A stretch of DNA of 64,000 bases from the NCBI GenBank assembly GCA_944320995.1, contig CALUJQ010000007.1, forward strand, positions 1 through 64,000. The letters run 5' to 3'. How positions within the stretch are numbered: position 1 is the stretch's first letter; every line of letters begins with the position of its first letter. This stretch comes from an uncultured Barnesiella sp. (GTDB lineage Bacteria; Bacteroidota; Bacteroidia; Bacteroidales; Barnesiellaceae). Of this stretch, positions 18,273 to 28,014 are shown one piece after another. Position numbers and translations under genes: made by a program. The notes beneath the pieces were generated by a model that ran no database searches, was not told where the DNA came from, and saw only the letters and a program-made list of their open reading frames with translations.

Positions 18273-19276
18273 AGCAGTTGAATGGTAAGTCGGGTTTTGA
18301 ATTGTCGGTTCTCTTCGACGGTCGTTAAAGAGAACCGGTCGGGATAGAGCAATTCCAGTCGTTTACGGCAGTTCTCGATGCCGATGGCCGGAGTATTGTC
18401 GAGTTTCTCTTTCATGATGGTATTTTCGGTTTCGAAAAGCAAATGCCCGTTTTCCACGATGATTTTAATGACAATGGAGCAGTCGATATCCGACGAGGTC
18501 CCGTATTTGAAAGCATTCTCTACAAAGGTGATAAGAATCATAGGCGGAATTTGAGCCTGCTCGTCGTCGGTTTGCGTATAGAAATCGATGTGGGTATGTT
18601 TGTTTAGCCGTAGCGATTGCAGATCGACATATTGCCTGATATAATCTATTTCGTTACAGATAGGAATCGTGTCGGACGTGGTCTGGGCATACATGTATTT
18701 CAGGATATTTGAGAATTGGATGAATGCCGATTCCGTTTTGTCCGACTTGGTAAGGACCAATCCATAGAGAGCATTCAGCGTGTTGAAGAGAAAGTGCGGG
18801 TTAATCTGAGCCTTGTAGAGAGCCAGTTCGGCTTTGTTTTTCTCGGCCTCGATTTCTTGTTTCGAGATGATTTGCCGGAACAGTTCTACGGTCAACCCTA
18901 TGGCGAGGCTGAATCCGGTGACTACCAAAAAGAAAAACCATACGCTCAGTGTCCTCATGTGTTGACGTATGCCCCAGTCGAGCTTGGCGTTTGGAATAGT
19001 GTCTTTGGGGATAGGGATTTGGCTGATGCCCCATGTGACAAGCAGCAGCACAGCCATCAGCAGGACTACCTGCCCGTATTTGCGTTTCATGATGAGGGCC
19101 GGGATATTGGCCTTGCGGTAGGTGAAATAGAGCAGGTAGATATAGACGATGAGGGTGAGCATGAAACGGGTATGGTAGATAATCCACTTCTCGACCGGAA
19201 CCAACATGATGATGAGCGGCAATATGACGAGGCAGAAAATCAGGTCGATATATATGCCTATGCGAGTATATTTCAT
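18269..19276 (-). CDS. LytS-type sensor histidine kinase
   Basis: A 335-residue kinase. Four hydrophobic segments occupy about residues 8-155, followed by a coiled linker (ISKQEIEAEKNKAELALYKAQ). The His_kinase domain has INPHFLFNTLNAL with the phospho-acceptor His. The C-terminal ATPase has FVENAFKYGTSS and GIGIENCRKRLELLY-like boxes. Start MKYTRIGIYIDL is chosen. The frame runs 69 bases further upstream but adds a basic, non-conserved leader. The signal is unknown. Confidence 0.92.
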   Translation of the reverse strand: MKYTRIGIYIDLIFCLVILPLIIMLVPVEKWIIYHTRFMLTLIVYIYLLYFTYRKANIPALIMKRKYGQVVLLMAVLLLVTWGISQIPIPKDTIPNAKLDWGIRQHMRTLSVWFFFLVVTGFSLAIGLTVELFRQIISKQEIEAEKNKAELALYKAQINPHFLFNTLNALYGLVLTKSDKTESAFIQFSNILKYMYAQTTSDTIPICNEIDYIRQYVDLQSLRLNKHTHIDFYTQTDDEQAQIPPMILITFVENAFKYGTSSDIDCSIVIKIIVENGHLLFETENTIMKEKLDNTPAIGIENCRKRLELLYPDRFSLTTVEENRQFKTRLTIQLL

Positions 19277-19482
19277 AGCGTAGCCTTTAAGCGGGCAAGG
19301 TACCTTTGCATACCGATACTTTCCCCGGAAAATCATTCGAGACAAAGATAGGGCATTTGGGCGAATCTGTCAATCATACCGGTTTGCCGTTCGGCATCAC
19401 TTTTTGACCGTTTATCAATACTTATTTATTTTATTAAGGGATAATTTATACATTTGAGAAACTCTTTTTAAGGGAAAAAGAT

Positions 19483-19490
19483 TAATTTTG
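19483..19490 (+). promoter_or_regulatory. Candidate promoter element(s) of the RND efflux operon
   Basis: TAATTTTG here and TACATTTG at 19449-19456 both match TAnnTTTG upstream of ATG 19517. Neither has a clear -33 TTTG, which would fit an activator-dependent promoter. Confidence 0.35.
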
Positions 19491-19516
19491 ATAACTTCAT
19501 CACATAAAAACGAAAA

Positions 19517-20626
19517 ATGAAACGATTTTTTATTGCTACGGCTGTATTGCTTTTGCTTGCGGCATGTAAAGAACAGCGACAGAGCGAAGGAGAGAAATAC
19601 AGGATTTTTACGGTAGAACCTGTCGATCAAACACTAACCTCGAATTATACGGCTACCCTTCGCGGCCGTCAATTTGTAGAGGTACGCCCGCAAGTCAGTG
19701 GCATGATTACCGATATACGCATTAACGAGGGTGATGCCGTACGCAAAGGACAAACGCTTTTCATCATCGACCAAGTGCCCTATAAAGCTGCTCTTGAAAC
19801 AGCCATCGCCAATGTGAAGAGTGCCGAGGCCAAATTGGCTACGGCCCAACTTTTGGCCGATAGTAAAGAAGAACTTTTCAAGGAACAAGTCGTATCGGAG
19901 TATGACCTGCAAACTGCCAAAAATGCTCTGGCCGAGGCCGAGGCGGCTTTGGCTCAGGCCAAGGCCCAAGAGACCAATGCCCGCAACGACCTGTCTTATA
20001 CCGAAGTGAAAAGCCCGGTCGATGGTGTCGCCAGTATGATACCTTACCGGGTAGGAGCCTTGGTGAGCAGTTCCATCACCGAACCGCTGGTAACCGTATC
20101 GGACGATGCCGAGGTATATGCCTATTTTTCGATGTCCGAGAACCAAATTCTCGATTTGCTCCAACAGTATGGCTCGTTACAGAAGGCCAAAGAGCAAATG
20201 CCCGATGTGCAACTTATGTTGAGCAATGGTAATCTTTATGCCCAACAGGGGAAAATAGACGCTATCAGCGGGACGGTTGACGAAGGCACCGGTGCCGTAA
20301 GTCTGCGGGCCACATTTGCCAATCCCGACCGCCTGTTGCGCAATGGCGGGAGCGCATCGGTCGTTGTCCCTACGGTTTATAAAAACAGTCTGGTGATTCC
20401 GCAGTCGGCCACTTATGAATTGCAAAACCGCATCTTTGTGTGGAAAGTAGTCGATGGCAAGACCCAGTCGGCCCCTGTTACCGTATATAAATATAACGAC
20501 GGACAGAATTATATCGTCCTATCGGGTCTCACTGCCGGCGACGTGATTGTGGCCGAGGGAGCCGGACTGTTGCGCGAAGGTATCGCCGTCGATGTAGAAC
20601 AATCGTCAACCCCGTCAAACGAATAG
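19517..20626 (+). CDS. RND efflux periplasmic adaptor lipoprotein
   Basis: A 369-residue membrane fusion protein. The lipobox LLAAC puts the acylated Cys at about residue 17. It has the split lipoyl domain (VRPQVSGMITDI and SYTEVKSPVDGVASM), an alpha-hairpin rich in Ala, Glu and Lys between them (about 95-155), then the beta-barrel and membrane-proximal domains (LVIPQSATYELQNRIFVW). It links the inner-membrane pump to the outer-membrane channel encoded downstream. Confidence 0.95.
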   Translation: MKRFFIATAVLLLLAACKEQRQSEGEKYRIFTVEPVDQTLTSNYTATLRGRQFVEVRPQVSGMITDIRINEGDAVRKGQTLFIIDQVPYKAALETAIANVKSAEAKLATAQLLADSKEELFKEQVVSEYDLQTAKNALAEAEAALAQAKAQETNARNDLSYTEVKSPVDGVASMIPYRVGALVSSSITEPLVTVSDDAEVYAYFSMSENQILDLLQQYGSLQKAKEQMPDVQLMLSNGNLYAQQGKIDAISGTVDEGTGAVSLRATFANPDRLLRNGGSASVVVPTVYKNSLVIPQSATYELQNRIFVWKVVDGKTQSAPVTVYKYNDGQNYIVLSGLTAGDVIVAEGAGLLREGIAVDVEQSSTPSNE

Positions 20627-20632
20627 AGCCTT

Positions 20633-23600
20633 ATGAAGATAAAAATGTTTATCGACCGGCCCATTCTTGCCGGAGTTATTTCGGTATTGATTCTCATATT
20701 GGGATTTATCGGTTTGTCTCAACTGCCCATTGAGCAGTTCCCCGAAATCGCTCCGCCTACGGTGAGCGTATCGGCCTCTTATACCGGCGCCAATGCCGAG
20801 ACAGTCCAGAAAAGTGTCGTCGTCCCTCTCGAAGAGGCGCTCAACGGTGTGGAGAACATGACCTACATGACTTCAACCTCGTCCAACAACGGTTCGGCCC
20901 GTATCACCGTCTATTTCCGTCAGGGTACCGACCCCGATATGGCGACCGTCAACGTGCAGAACCGACTCGCTTCGGCGCAAGGTCTGTTGCCGGCCGAGGT
21001 GACCCGCAGCGGTATCAATGTGCGCAAGCGTCAGACGAGCAACATCAAGCAATTGGCCGTATATAGTCCCGACGACTCGTTCGACCGGGCTTTCTTGGCC
21101 AACTATATGAAGATAAACATCGAGCCGCGCCTCTCGCGTATCGCCGGGGTGGGCGAGGTGAATGTGTTTGGCTATGAATATGCCATGCGCATTTGGCTCG
21201 ATCCCAGTAAAATGCAAAAGTATGGGCTGGTACCTTCGGATATTACGGGTGTGCTCGACGAACAAAACATCGAAGCCGCTACGGGTACGTTGGGTGCCGA
21301 GGCCGAGAACACCTTCCAATATGTGCTTAAATATCGGGGGCGTTACGAAAATGAAGTCGATTATGAGAATATGGTCATCAAATCGCTCCCCAGCGGTGAG
21401 GTATTGCGCTTGAAAGATGTGGCGACGGTCGAGTTGGGCACGCGCTCCTACGACTACATCGGCGAGGTGAACGGCCACCCGGGCTGTATCATTATGATTT
21501 CGCAGACTTCGGGCTCGAACGCCAACGAGATTATCAAAAATATCGACCGTTCACTGGAAGAAATCTCCGAAACTTTGCCCAAAGGTATCAAGATAGTCGA
21601 TTTGATGAGCACCAAAGATTTTCTCGATGCCTCGATCAAGACAGTTGTCAAGACCCTGCTCGAAGCCATTATCCTCGTGGTGTTGGTGGTTTATGTCTTT
21701 TTGCAGAGTTTCCGCTCCACTATTATTCCGGCCGTGTCGATTGTCGTTTCGCTGGTAGGGACCTTTGCCTTCCTCTATCTGGTAGGGTTCAGCCTCAATA
21801 TGCTCACCCTGTTTGCCCTCGTGTTGGTTATCGGTACGGTGGTCGATGATGCGATAGTGGTCGTCGAGGCGGTGCAGGCGAAATTCGACGAAGGATATAA
21901 GTCGTCCTATCTGGCGACCGTCGATGCCATGGGAGGAATCACTTCGGCCTTGGTTACCACTACTTTTGTATTCATGGCGGTATTTATTCCCGTGAGCTTT
22001 ATCGGGGGAACCACCGGTACTTTTTATACCCAGTTCGGTCTCACCATGGCTGCTGCTGTGGCTATTTCGCTAATCAATGCTTTGACCCTGAGTCCCGCCC
22101 TCTGTGCCCTAATCATGACCCCTCACATGAGTGCAACGAACGGGAAACTGAGTTTCTCTTCCCGTTTCCACATGGCTTTCGACACAGCGTTTCACCGGTT
22201 GGTTATGAAATACAAGGGAGGTGTACTCTTTATGCTCAAACGCAAGTGGCTGGCCGGTGTCTTGCTGGTGGTGGCTTGTGTCGGGTTCTTCGTGTTGTTG
22301 AAGACAACCAAGACGGGTCTTGTACCCAACGAAGATATGGGAACAGTCTTTGTCGATGTGCGCACTTCGCCCGGCAACAGTGTGTTTGAAACCCGCAAGG
22401 TCATCGAGCAGGTTGACAGTTGCTTGAATACGATACCACAAATCGAGGTGCTTTCGAGCATCACCGGCAACTCGATGTTGAGCGGTCAAGGTGCCTGCAA
22501 CGGTATGTTTACCATTCGGTTGAAAGATTGGAGCGAACGACCCGACAAGGAGGACGCCGTCGATGCCATCATTGCAGAGATACAGAACCGCACGGCCTTC
22601 ATATCGAGTGCCGACATCATGGCTTTCACCCGGCCCATGATTCCCGGATATGGAGCAAGCAGCGGTTTTGAAGTTTATGTGCAGGACCAGAAAGGCGGGT
22701 CGGTTGAAGACCTTTTGAAGTACACACGTAATTTCTTGACCGAGCTCAACAAACGTCCCGAGATAGGCCGAGCCACCACCTCGTTCGATACCAAATTCCC
22801 GCAATACCTCGTCGAGGTCGATGCCGCCCGTTGCAAGCGCAACGGCATGTCGCCCACCGAGGTGCTCAGTACCCTTTCGGGCTATATCGGCGGTAACTAT
22901 GCTTCGAATATGAACCGTTTCTCCAAACTCTATCGGGTGATGGTGCAAGCTCCTCCCCAATTCCGGCTCGATACCGAGGCGCTCCACAACATCTTTGTGC
23001 GTAACGATTCGGGCGAAATGAGCCCCATTACCCAATATCTGACACTCACCCGCATCTACGGTTCGGAGGTGTTGACCCGTTTCAACCTCTTCTCGGCCAT
23101 TCAGGTAAACGGGGCCCCGGCCACCGGTTACAGTTCGGGACAGGCCATTCAAGCCGTGAAGGAGGTGGCGGCGCAGACCCTGCCTACGGGTTACGGTTTC
23201 GAGTTCGGCGGCATGTCGCGCGAGGAGTCGAATACCGGCAATACCACTACCGTAGTATTTGTGATATGTGTAGTCTTTATTTACCTCATTCTGTGCGCTC
23301 TGTACGAGAGCCTGTTTATCCCGTTGGCCGTGATTCTCTCCGTGCCTTTTGGATTGGCCGGCAGTTTCCTCTTTGCCAAAATGTTTGGATTGGAAAACAA
23401 CATTTATCTGCAAACGGGACTCATCATGCTTATCGGTTTGTTGTCGAAGACGGCAATTCTCTTGACCGAGTACGCCTCGGAGCGTCGCCGCCACGGCATG
23501 ACCATTTCGCAGGCGGCTATTTCGGCCGCACAAGTGCGGTTGCGACCTATTCTCATGACCTCGCTTACCATGATATTCGGTATGTTGCCCATGATGTTTG

Positions 23601-23776
23601 CCTCGGGAGTAGGAGCGAACGGCAATATCTCCATCGGCGTGGGGACGGTGGGCGGTATGCTCATCGGGACAATAGCCCTGCTGTTTATCGTCCCGGTGCT
23701 CTTTATCGTCTTCCAAACCTTGCAGGAGCGGTGGATGCCCGCACGTAAATTGCCGAAAATAGAAGAAAACAAATGA
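20633..23776 (+). CDS. RND multidrug efflux permease (AcrB/HAE1 type)
   Basis: A 1047-residue inner-membrane proton antiporter, full length for the HAE1 family. It starts MKIKMFIDRPILAGVISVL and has the porter-domain motif SNNGSARITVYF. The transmembrane core includes VVDDAIVVVE, with the proton-relay Asp pair, and the repeat halves are clear. It begins six bases after the adaptor gene and its stop overlaps the outer-membrane gene frame. Substrates are not predictable. Confidence 0.97.
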   Translation: MKIKMFIDRPILAGVISVLILILGFIGLSQLPIEQFPEIAPPTVSVSASYTGANAETVQKSVVVPLEEALNGVENMTYMTSTSSNNGSARITVYFRQGTDPDMATVNVQNRLASAQGLLPAEVTRSGINVRKRQTSNIKQLAVYSPDDSFDRAFLANYMKINIEPRLSRIAGVGEVNVFGYEYAMRIWLDPSKMQKYGLVPSDITGVLDEQNIEAATGTLGAEAENTFQYVLKYRGRYENEVDYENMVIKSLPSGEVLRLKDVATVELGTRSYDYIGEVNGHPGCIIMISQTSGSNANEIIKNIDRSLEEISETLPKGIKIVDLMSTKDFLDASIKTVVKTLLEAIILVVLVVYVFLQSFRSTIIPAVSIVVSLVGTFAFLYLVGFSLNMLTLFALVLVIGTVVDDAIVVVEAVQAKFDEGYKSSYLATVDAMGGITSALVTTTFVFMAVFIPVSFIGGTTGTFYTQFGLTMAAAVAISLINALTLSPALCALIMTPHMSATNGKLSFSSRFHMAFDTAFHRLVMKYKGGVLFMLKRKWLAGVLLVVACVGFFVLLKTTKTGLVPNEDMGTVFVDVRTSPGNSVFETRKVIEQVDSCLNTIPQIEVLSSITGNSMLSGQGACNGMFTIRLKDWSERPDKEDAVDAIIAEIQNRTAFISSADIMAFTRPMIPGYGASSGFEVYVQDQKGGSVEDLLKYTRNFLTELNKRPEIGRATTSFDTKFPQYLVEVDAARCKRNGMSPTEVLSTLSGYIGGNYASNMNRFSKLYRVMVQAPPQFRLDTEALHNIFVRNDSGEMSPITQYLTLTRIYGSEVLTRFNLFSAIQVNGAPATGYSSGQAIQAVKEVAAQTLPTGYGFEFGGMSREESNTGNTTTVVFVICVVFIYLILCALYESLFIPLAVILSVPFGLAGSFLFAKMFGLENNIYLQTGLIMLIGLLSKTAILLTEYASERRRHGMTISQAAISAAQVRLRPILMTSLTMIFGMLPMMFASGVGANGNISIGVGTVGGMLIGTIALLFIVPVLFIVFQTLQERWMPARKLPKIEENK

Positions 23777-23802
23777 TACGATACCAAGAATTACGATTCG
23801 AT

Positions 23803-25161
23803 ATGAAAAAGATAATGATAGGTTTGTGGTTGTTGATCGGGTTGGCCGGGTGTCAATACCGGGTGTATGAACGCCCCGAAATGCCGCAGGCCGACAGTTT
23901 GTACCGTCATGCGATAGCCGGCGGCGATACCGCATCGATTGCCGATTTGTCGTGGAGAGAGCTTTTTACCGACCCGTTGTTGCAACAACTCATCGAGACT
24001 GGCATCGCCCAAAATACCGATTTGAATATCGCCCGGTTGAAGGTGCGCGAGGCCGAAGCTCTGCTTACCGCCTCTAAACTGGCCTATTTGCCTTCCATTT
24101 CCCTTACTCCCCAAGGGACAATCAAGAGTGTGGAGGGAGGCGCAACGACGAAGACCTACAATCTGGCAGCTTCGGCCGATTGGGAAATCGACATATTCGG
24201 CCGCATAACTAACGCCAAGCGCGGGGCAAAAGCCTTTTTGGAACAGAGTGAAGCCTATAAACAAGCTGTTCATACACAGTTGGTCGCTACCATCGCCGAT
24301 AGCTATTATACCCTGTTGATGCTCGACGAGCAACTCGATATTACCCGGCGTACCGCCGAGAACTGGGCCGAAAACCTGAGGGTGATGAAGGCGTTGAAGA
24401 AAGCCGGACAGACCACCGAAATGGCCGTGGCCCAAATCGAGGCCAGCAAGCTGGCGGTCGATGCTTCGGTCTTGTCGTTGCAACAGCAGATAACTGAGAT
24501 GGAAAATTCGCTTTCGACGCTTTTGGGAGTTGTCCCGCAGCAAATCGAGCGCTCCACGCTGGCCGAGCAATCCTTCCCCGATACCCTGTCGGTAGGGATA
24601 CCGTTGCAGCTCTTGCAACGTCGGCCCGATGTGCGGCAGAGCGAGGCCGCTTTGGCCGAGGCATTCTATGTGACCAATCAAGCCTATGCCGCTTTCTATC
24701 CCTCGATTACCCTCAGTGGGTCGGCCGGTTGGACCAACGCGGCGGGAGCTGCCATCACCAATCCCGGTGAATGGCTTTTTTCGGCCGTAGGCTCTTTGGT
24801 ACAACCCCTCTTCAACCGGGGGCAAAATATCGCCAACCTCAAAGTCGCCAAGGCACAGCAAGAGGAGGCATTGCTCACCTTCCGCCAGTCGTTGCTCGAT
24901 GCCGGGACCGAAGTCAACAATGCCCTGTTGCAGTGGCAGGTGGCCCGCGGCCGGTTGGAACTTGACCGGCAACAAATCGCCTCGCTGCAATCGGCCGTAC
25001 GAAGTTCCGAACTGCTGATGCGGCACAGTTCGCAGAATTATCTCGAAGTGCTTACCGCCCGACAAACGCTGTTGAGTGCCGAACTCTCGGCCGTAGCCGA
25101 CCGCTTCGACGAAATACAGGGTGTGATCAATCTTTATCACGCTTTGGGCGGAGGATATTGA
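23803..25161 (+). CDS. Efflux outer-membrane channel lipoprotein (TolC/OprM/NodT family)
   Basis: A 452-residue protein. Lipobox GLAGC after MKKIMIGLWLLI gives the acylated Cys at about residue 17, which is why ATG 23803 is preferred over ATG 23773, although the latter overlaps the permease stop (ATGA). Two OEP repeats are present, with LQLLQRRPDVRQSEAAL and long helices. It completes the tripartite pump. Confidence 0.94.
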   Translation: MKKIMIGLWLLIGLAGCQYRVYERPEMPQADSLYRHAIAGGDTASIADLSWRELFTDPLLQQLIETGIAQNTDLNIARLKVREAEALLTASKLAYLPSISLTPQGTIKSVEGGATTKTYNLAASADWEIDIFGRITNAKRGAKAFLEQSEAYKQAVHTQLVATIADSYYTLLMLDEQLDITRRTAENWAENLRVMKALKKAGQTTEMAVAQIEASKLAVDASVLSLQQQITEMENSLSTLLGVVPQQIERSTLAEQSFPDTLSVGIPLQLLQRRPDVRQSEAALAEAFYVTNQAYAAFYPSITLSGSAGWTNAAGAAITNPGEWLFSAVGSLVQPLFNRGQNIANLKVAKAQQEEALLTFRQSLLDAGTEVNNALLQWQVARGRLELDRQQIASLQSAVRSSELLMRHSSQNYLEVLTARQTLLSAELSAVADRFDEIQGVINLYHALGGGY

Positions 25162-25188
25162 CAAAAGCCGATTTAACCTCAATAACGG

Positions 25189-25227
25189 GAGCCGGCGAGG
25201 AATTCAATCCTCGCCGGCTCTTTTTTT
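25189..25227 (+). terminator. Rho-independent terminator of the efflux operon
   Basis: GAGCCGGCGAGGA pairs perfectly with TCCTCGCCGGCTC around ATTCAA, followed by seven T. The rest of the gap up to 25437 is AT-rich with no gene seen. Confidence 0.95.
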
Positions 25228-25437
25228 GTAAAAAATATCATGAGGAGTAAATCGTGACAGATGTATAAGCGATTGAAAACAAGTGTATTCGATGAATATT
25301 TCCCTTTTGAATGAAATTTTTTCTTGGATTGTACTAGTGAACCCCGGCATTTATTTGTCTTATTAATAACAAGTCGGAAAAGAGGATTTGTCAATAGTGA
25401 GCAATTAGTATTAATCTTATTTTAATGAAAAACATTT

Positions 25438-26271
25438 ATGAAAAAGTCAAGTTTACTTTTTGTGGCCTTCATGTGTGGAGCAGGAGGAGTTATGGCTCAG
25501 AATCTGATAACGAACGGTAGTTTTGAGCAGTATGAAACTCGGAGCATAGTGAATCGAGAAGGTTATAGTCAGGAAATGCAAATGCCGACCGGTTGGAATA
25601 TCGTGAAACTGGTCGATGACGAGTCGGGTTATGATGCCGGTGTCACGAAATGGGGCGATTTCATTTTGGAAAGAAATTCAGAGTGGGCTACATGGGAGTT
25701 CAAAGGACGACAAACAGAATATTCTCGGTTGTTTTATCAAGAAATAGCCGCCCCAACCGGTGGTGATGTTACCATCTCGCTCGAAGTGAAAGGCGGAGAT
25801 TTCGTCGGTGACGAAGATCCGGTCATCAAAATTGAATGTCGCGCAGGAGATCCGCTGCCCGAATCGTCGGATTATATTCTTCTCTCCGAGGCAATACCCC
25901 ATTCGAATATAGGGAATGACTGGACTCCCGTTTCGGCAACCGTGACACTACCGGCTGCATATACTTATTATGTAGGCTTTTCGCTGGAAAATGTATCGTC
26001 GGGCTATTGGTTGCAAATGAGAAATATCTCGATGACTTACGGAACCTCGTCGAATATGAGTGTGGCAAACGATAAAAGCCCGATTGTTCGTGTCAATGGG
26101 AATTGTATTGAAGTTGACGGGAGTGAAAGCGTGACGATATACAACAGCGCCGGTATGCTCGTACAAACCGAGAACGGGACAGGCGATTTTGTCTCTAAAC
26201 CGCTGACGCAAGGAATTTATGTCGTTTGTGTAGATGGTGTATCAAAAAAAGTCGTTGTTAAAGGCTTTTGA
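25438..26271 (+). CDS. Secreted protein with carbohydrate-binding-like domain and T9SS sorting tail
   Basis: A 277-residue exported protein (signal peptide ending VMAQN, about residue 21). The main domain starts LITNGSFEQYETR and contains WATWEFKGRQTEYSRLFYQ and YYVGFSLENVSSGYW, a layout typical of beta-sandwich carbohydrate-binding modules. The last 70 residues (ESVTIYNSAGMLVQTENG, then GIYVVCVDGVSKKVVVK) look like a type A type IX secretion C-terminal signal. It is probably attached to or released from the cell surface. No enzyme motif is seen. Confidence 0.75.
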   Translation: MKKSSLLFVAFMCGAGGVMAQNLITNGSFEQYETRSIVNREGYSQEMQMPTGWNIVKLVDDESGYDAGVTKWGDFILERNSEWATWEFKGRQTEYSRLFYQEIAAPTGGDVTISLEVKGGDFVGDEDPVIKIECRAGDPLPESSDYILLSEAIPHSNIGNDWTPVSATVTLPAAYTYYVGFSLENVSSGYWLQMRNISMTYGTSSNMSVANDKSPIVRVNGNCIEVDGSESVTIYNSAGMLVQTENGTGDFVSKPLTQGIYVVCVDGVSKKVVVKGF

Positions 26272-26351
26272 CTAATTGATATTTAGAAAATATATCTTAC
26301 TTTGTGGTCTGTTACGCTCCTCCATATAGACCATATTGTAAATTCTAAATC

Positions 26352-26900
26352 ATGAAACAAAGTACAGAACGACAATTTAATAGTATTTATACAAAATGGA
26401 GAGAACGTTGTTTGGCCTTTGCCAAATCTTATCTTCATGATCCGGAGGTGGCAGGAGATGTCGTATCAGATGTGATGATACAATTGTGGCAACGGATTAT
26501 CGAGGAAGATGATATTGAAAATTATGGAGCCTATCTTTTTACATTGGTGAAGAATAGCTGTTTGAATTATTTGCAACACAAGGAAAAAGAGTTATTGGCC
26601 AGCCAGATTTTGGGTTCGACGGCTCAACGAGAATTGGAATTGAGAATTTCTTCTTTACAGTCATTCGATCCCGAATATATATTTTCAAACGAGATTTTGG
26701 TGATATACCATCGGACATTGGAAAGCCTTCCGGTTCAAACGAGAAAAATATTTTTGTTGAGCAGGCAAGAAGGTTTGTCGGTAAAAAAGATAGCTTCGCT
26801 ATGCGAACTTTCCGTAAAAGGTGTGGATTATCACATAGCTCGGGCATTAAAGGCCCTGCGTATATCTTTGCAAGACTATCTTCCATTTGTGTTTTTCTAA
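26352..26900 (+). CDS. ECF RNA polymerase sigma factor (Bacteroides expansion type)
   Basis: A 182-residue sigma-70 family protein. Region 2 (about 15-80) has DPEVAGDVVSDVMIQLW. Region 4 (about 120-175) has LPVQTRKIFLLSRQEGLSVKKIA then the helix-turn-helix SVKGVDYHIARALKAL. It is followed by a FecR gene and a SusC with an STN domain, the standard trans-envelope signalling set. Confidence 0.93.
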   Translation: MKQSTERQFNSIYTKWRERCLAFAKSYLHDPEVAGDVVSDVMIQLWQRIIEEDDIENYGAYLFTLVKNSCLNYLQHKEKELLASQILGSTAQRELELRISSLQSFDPEYIFSNEILVIYHRTLESLPVQTRKIFLLSRQEGLSVKKIASLCELSVKGVDYHIARALKALRISLQDYLPFVFF

Positions 26901-26919
26901 CTTTGTTAAATGAACGATT

Positions 26920-27864
26920 ATGGATAATGATTTACTTCAACGTTATTTCGAAGGAAATACAACGGCCGAAGAACGAGAAGAGGTCCTTTTATGGGTAGAA
27001 TCGAGTGAGGATAATCGAAAGGAGTATCTCCGCCTTCGCAGATTGTATGACATAGCTCTTATCTCGGAGAAAGAACAATCTGAAGATATTCCTCGGGATC
27101 ACGCCTTCAAACCGCTTCTTCGTTGGGGTATATCGGTTGCTGCTGTGTTTGCATGCGCTCTTCTTGTTTGGGCGATATATGAATATTCGGCCTATCGAGG
27201 AGTCGAAACCGAAATTCCTAAATTACAAGTAGTCGAGGTTGGAGTAGGTCAGCAAGTGAAACTTACCTTGCCAGACAGTACGGTTGTCTTTCTCAATTCA
27301 AATTCAAAGTTTTCTTACCCTATGACTTTTGGGAAAGACAGCCGTATTGTCGATTTAGATGGAGAGGGTTATTTTGAAGTTCGGCATCATTCGGACCATC
27401 CATTCATCGTCAGGACCAAACAGTTTGACATTCGGGTATTGGGCACCGTTTTCAACGTGATGGCCTATTCCAATTTGAATACTGTGGAAACAACATTGTT
27501 AAAAGGTTCGGTTCAAATGAGTAGTATAGACAACCAATATAGTGTGAGATTAAGGCCTTTGCAAAAAGCAACCTATACAGAGAGCGAAGGATTGACTATT
27601 TCGGTTGTCGATATAGCCGATGAAACTTCATGGAAAGACGGAATTATCACATTCAACAATGAATCGCTGCCTATGGTTTTCCGATGTTTGGAACAATATT
27701 ATCGGGTGAAGTTCATATTTGACCCGCATCAGATAGACAATTTCCATTGTACAGGGAAATTCTCGATAACCTCCGATATTAACCACATTGTGAAAGTACT
27801 GGCAGAGGTAAATAATTTTACATATCAAATAAGCAAAGATAGTACCACAATCTATATTCAATAA
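26920..27864 (+). CDS. FecR-type anti-sigma factor
   Basis: A 314-residue protein. The cytoplasmic N-terminal part (NTTAEEREEVLLWVESSEDN) would hold the sigma factor. One transmembrane helix lies at about 68-90 (WGISVAAVFACALLVWAIY). The periplasmic FecR domain (VGVGQQVKLTLPDSTVVFLN, FEVRHHSDHPFIV) and the C-terminal DUF4974-like part (SLPMVFRCLEQYYRVKFIFD) follow. It should contact the STN domain of the adjacent SusC. Confidence 0.93.
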   Translation: MDNDLLQRYFEGNTTAEEREEVLLWVESSEDNRKEYLRLRRLYDIALISEKEQSEDIPRDHAFKPLLRWGISVAAVFACALLVWAIYEYSAYRGVETEIPKLQVVEVGVGQQVKLTLPDSTVVFLNSNSKFSYPMTFGKDSRIVDLDGEGYFEVRHHSDHPFIVRTKQFDIRVLGTVFNVMAYSNLNTVETTLLKGSVQMSSIDNQYSVRLRPLQKATYTESEGLTISVVDIADETSWKDGIITFNNESLPMVFRCLEQYYRVKFIFDPHQIDNFHCTGKFSITSDINHIVKVLAEVNNFTYQISKDSTTIYIQ

Positions 27865-28014
27865 GTAGAAATCTTATTGCCGGCGTTTTGATTTTGTGTC
27901 TTTTCTTTTGTCTTCAAAAGATAAAAGCACGATTCCCATATCTTGAACAAGAGAGAGTGGCATATTCGCTATATGCTTGTAATACACCGATTTATTAACT
28001 TTAAGACTATATTT

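Noticed and set aside
22109-23935. 608-residue minus-strand ORF across the efflux permease
   Set aside because: It is the reverse-frame shadow of a clear RND permease, with a His/Arg/Gly-rich composition and no domains.
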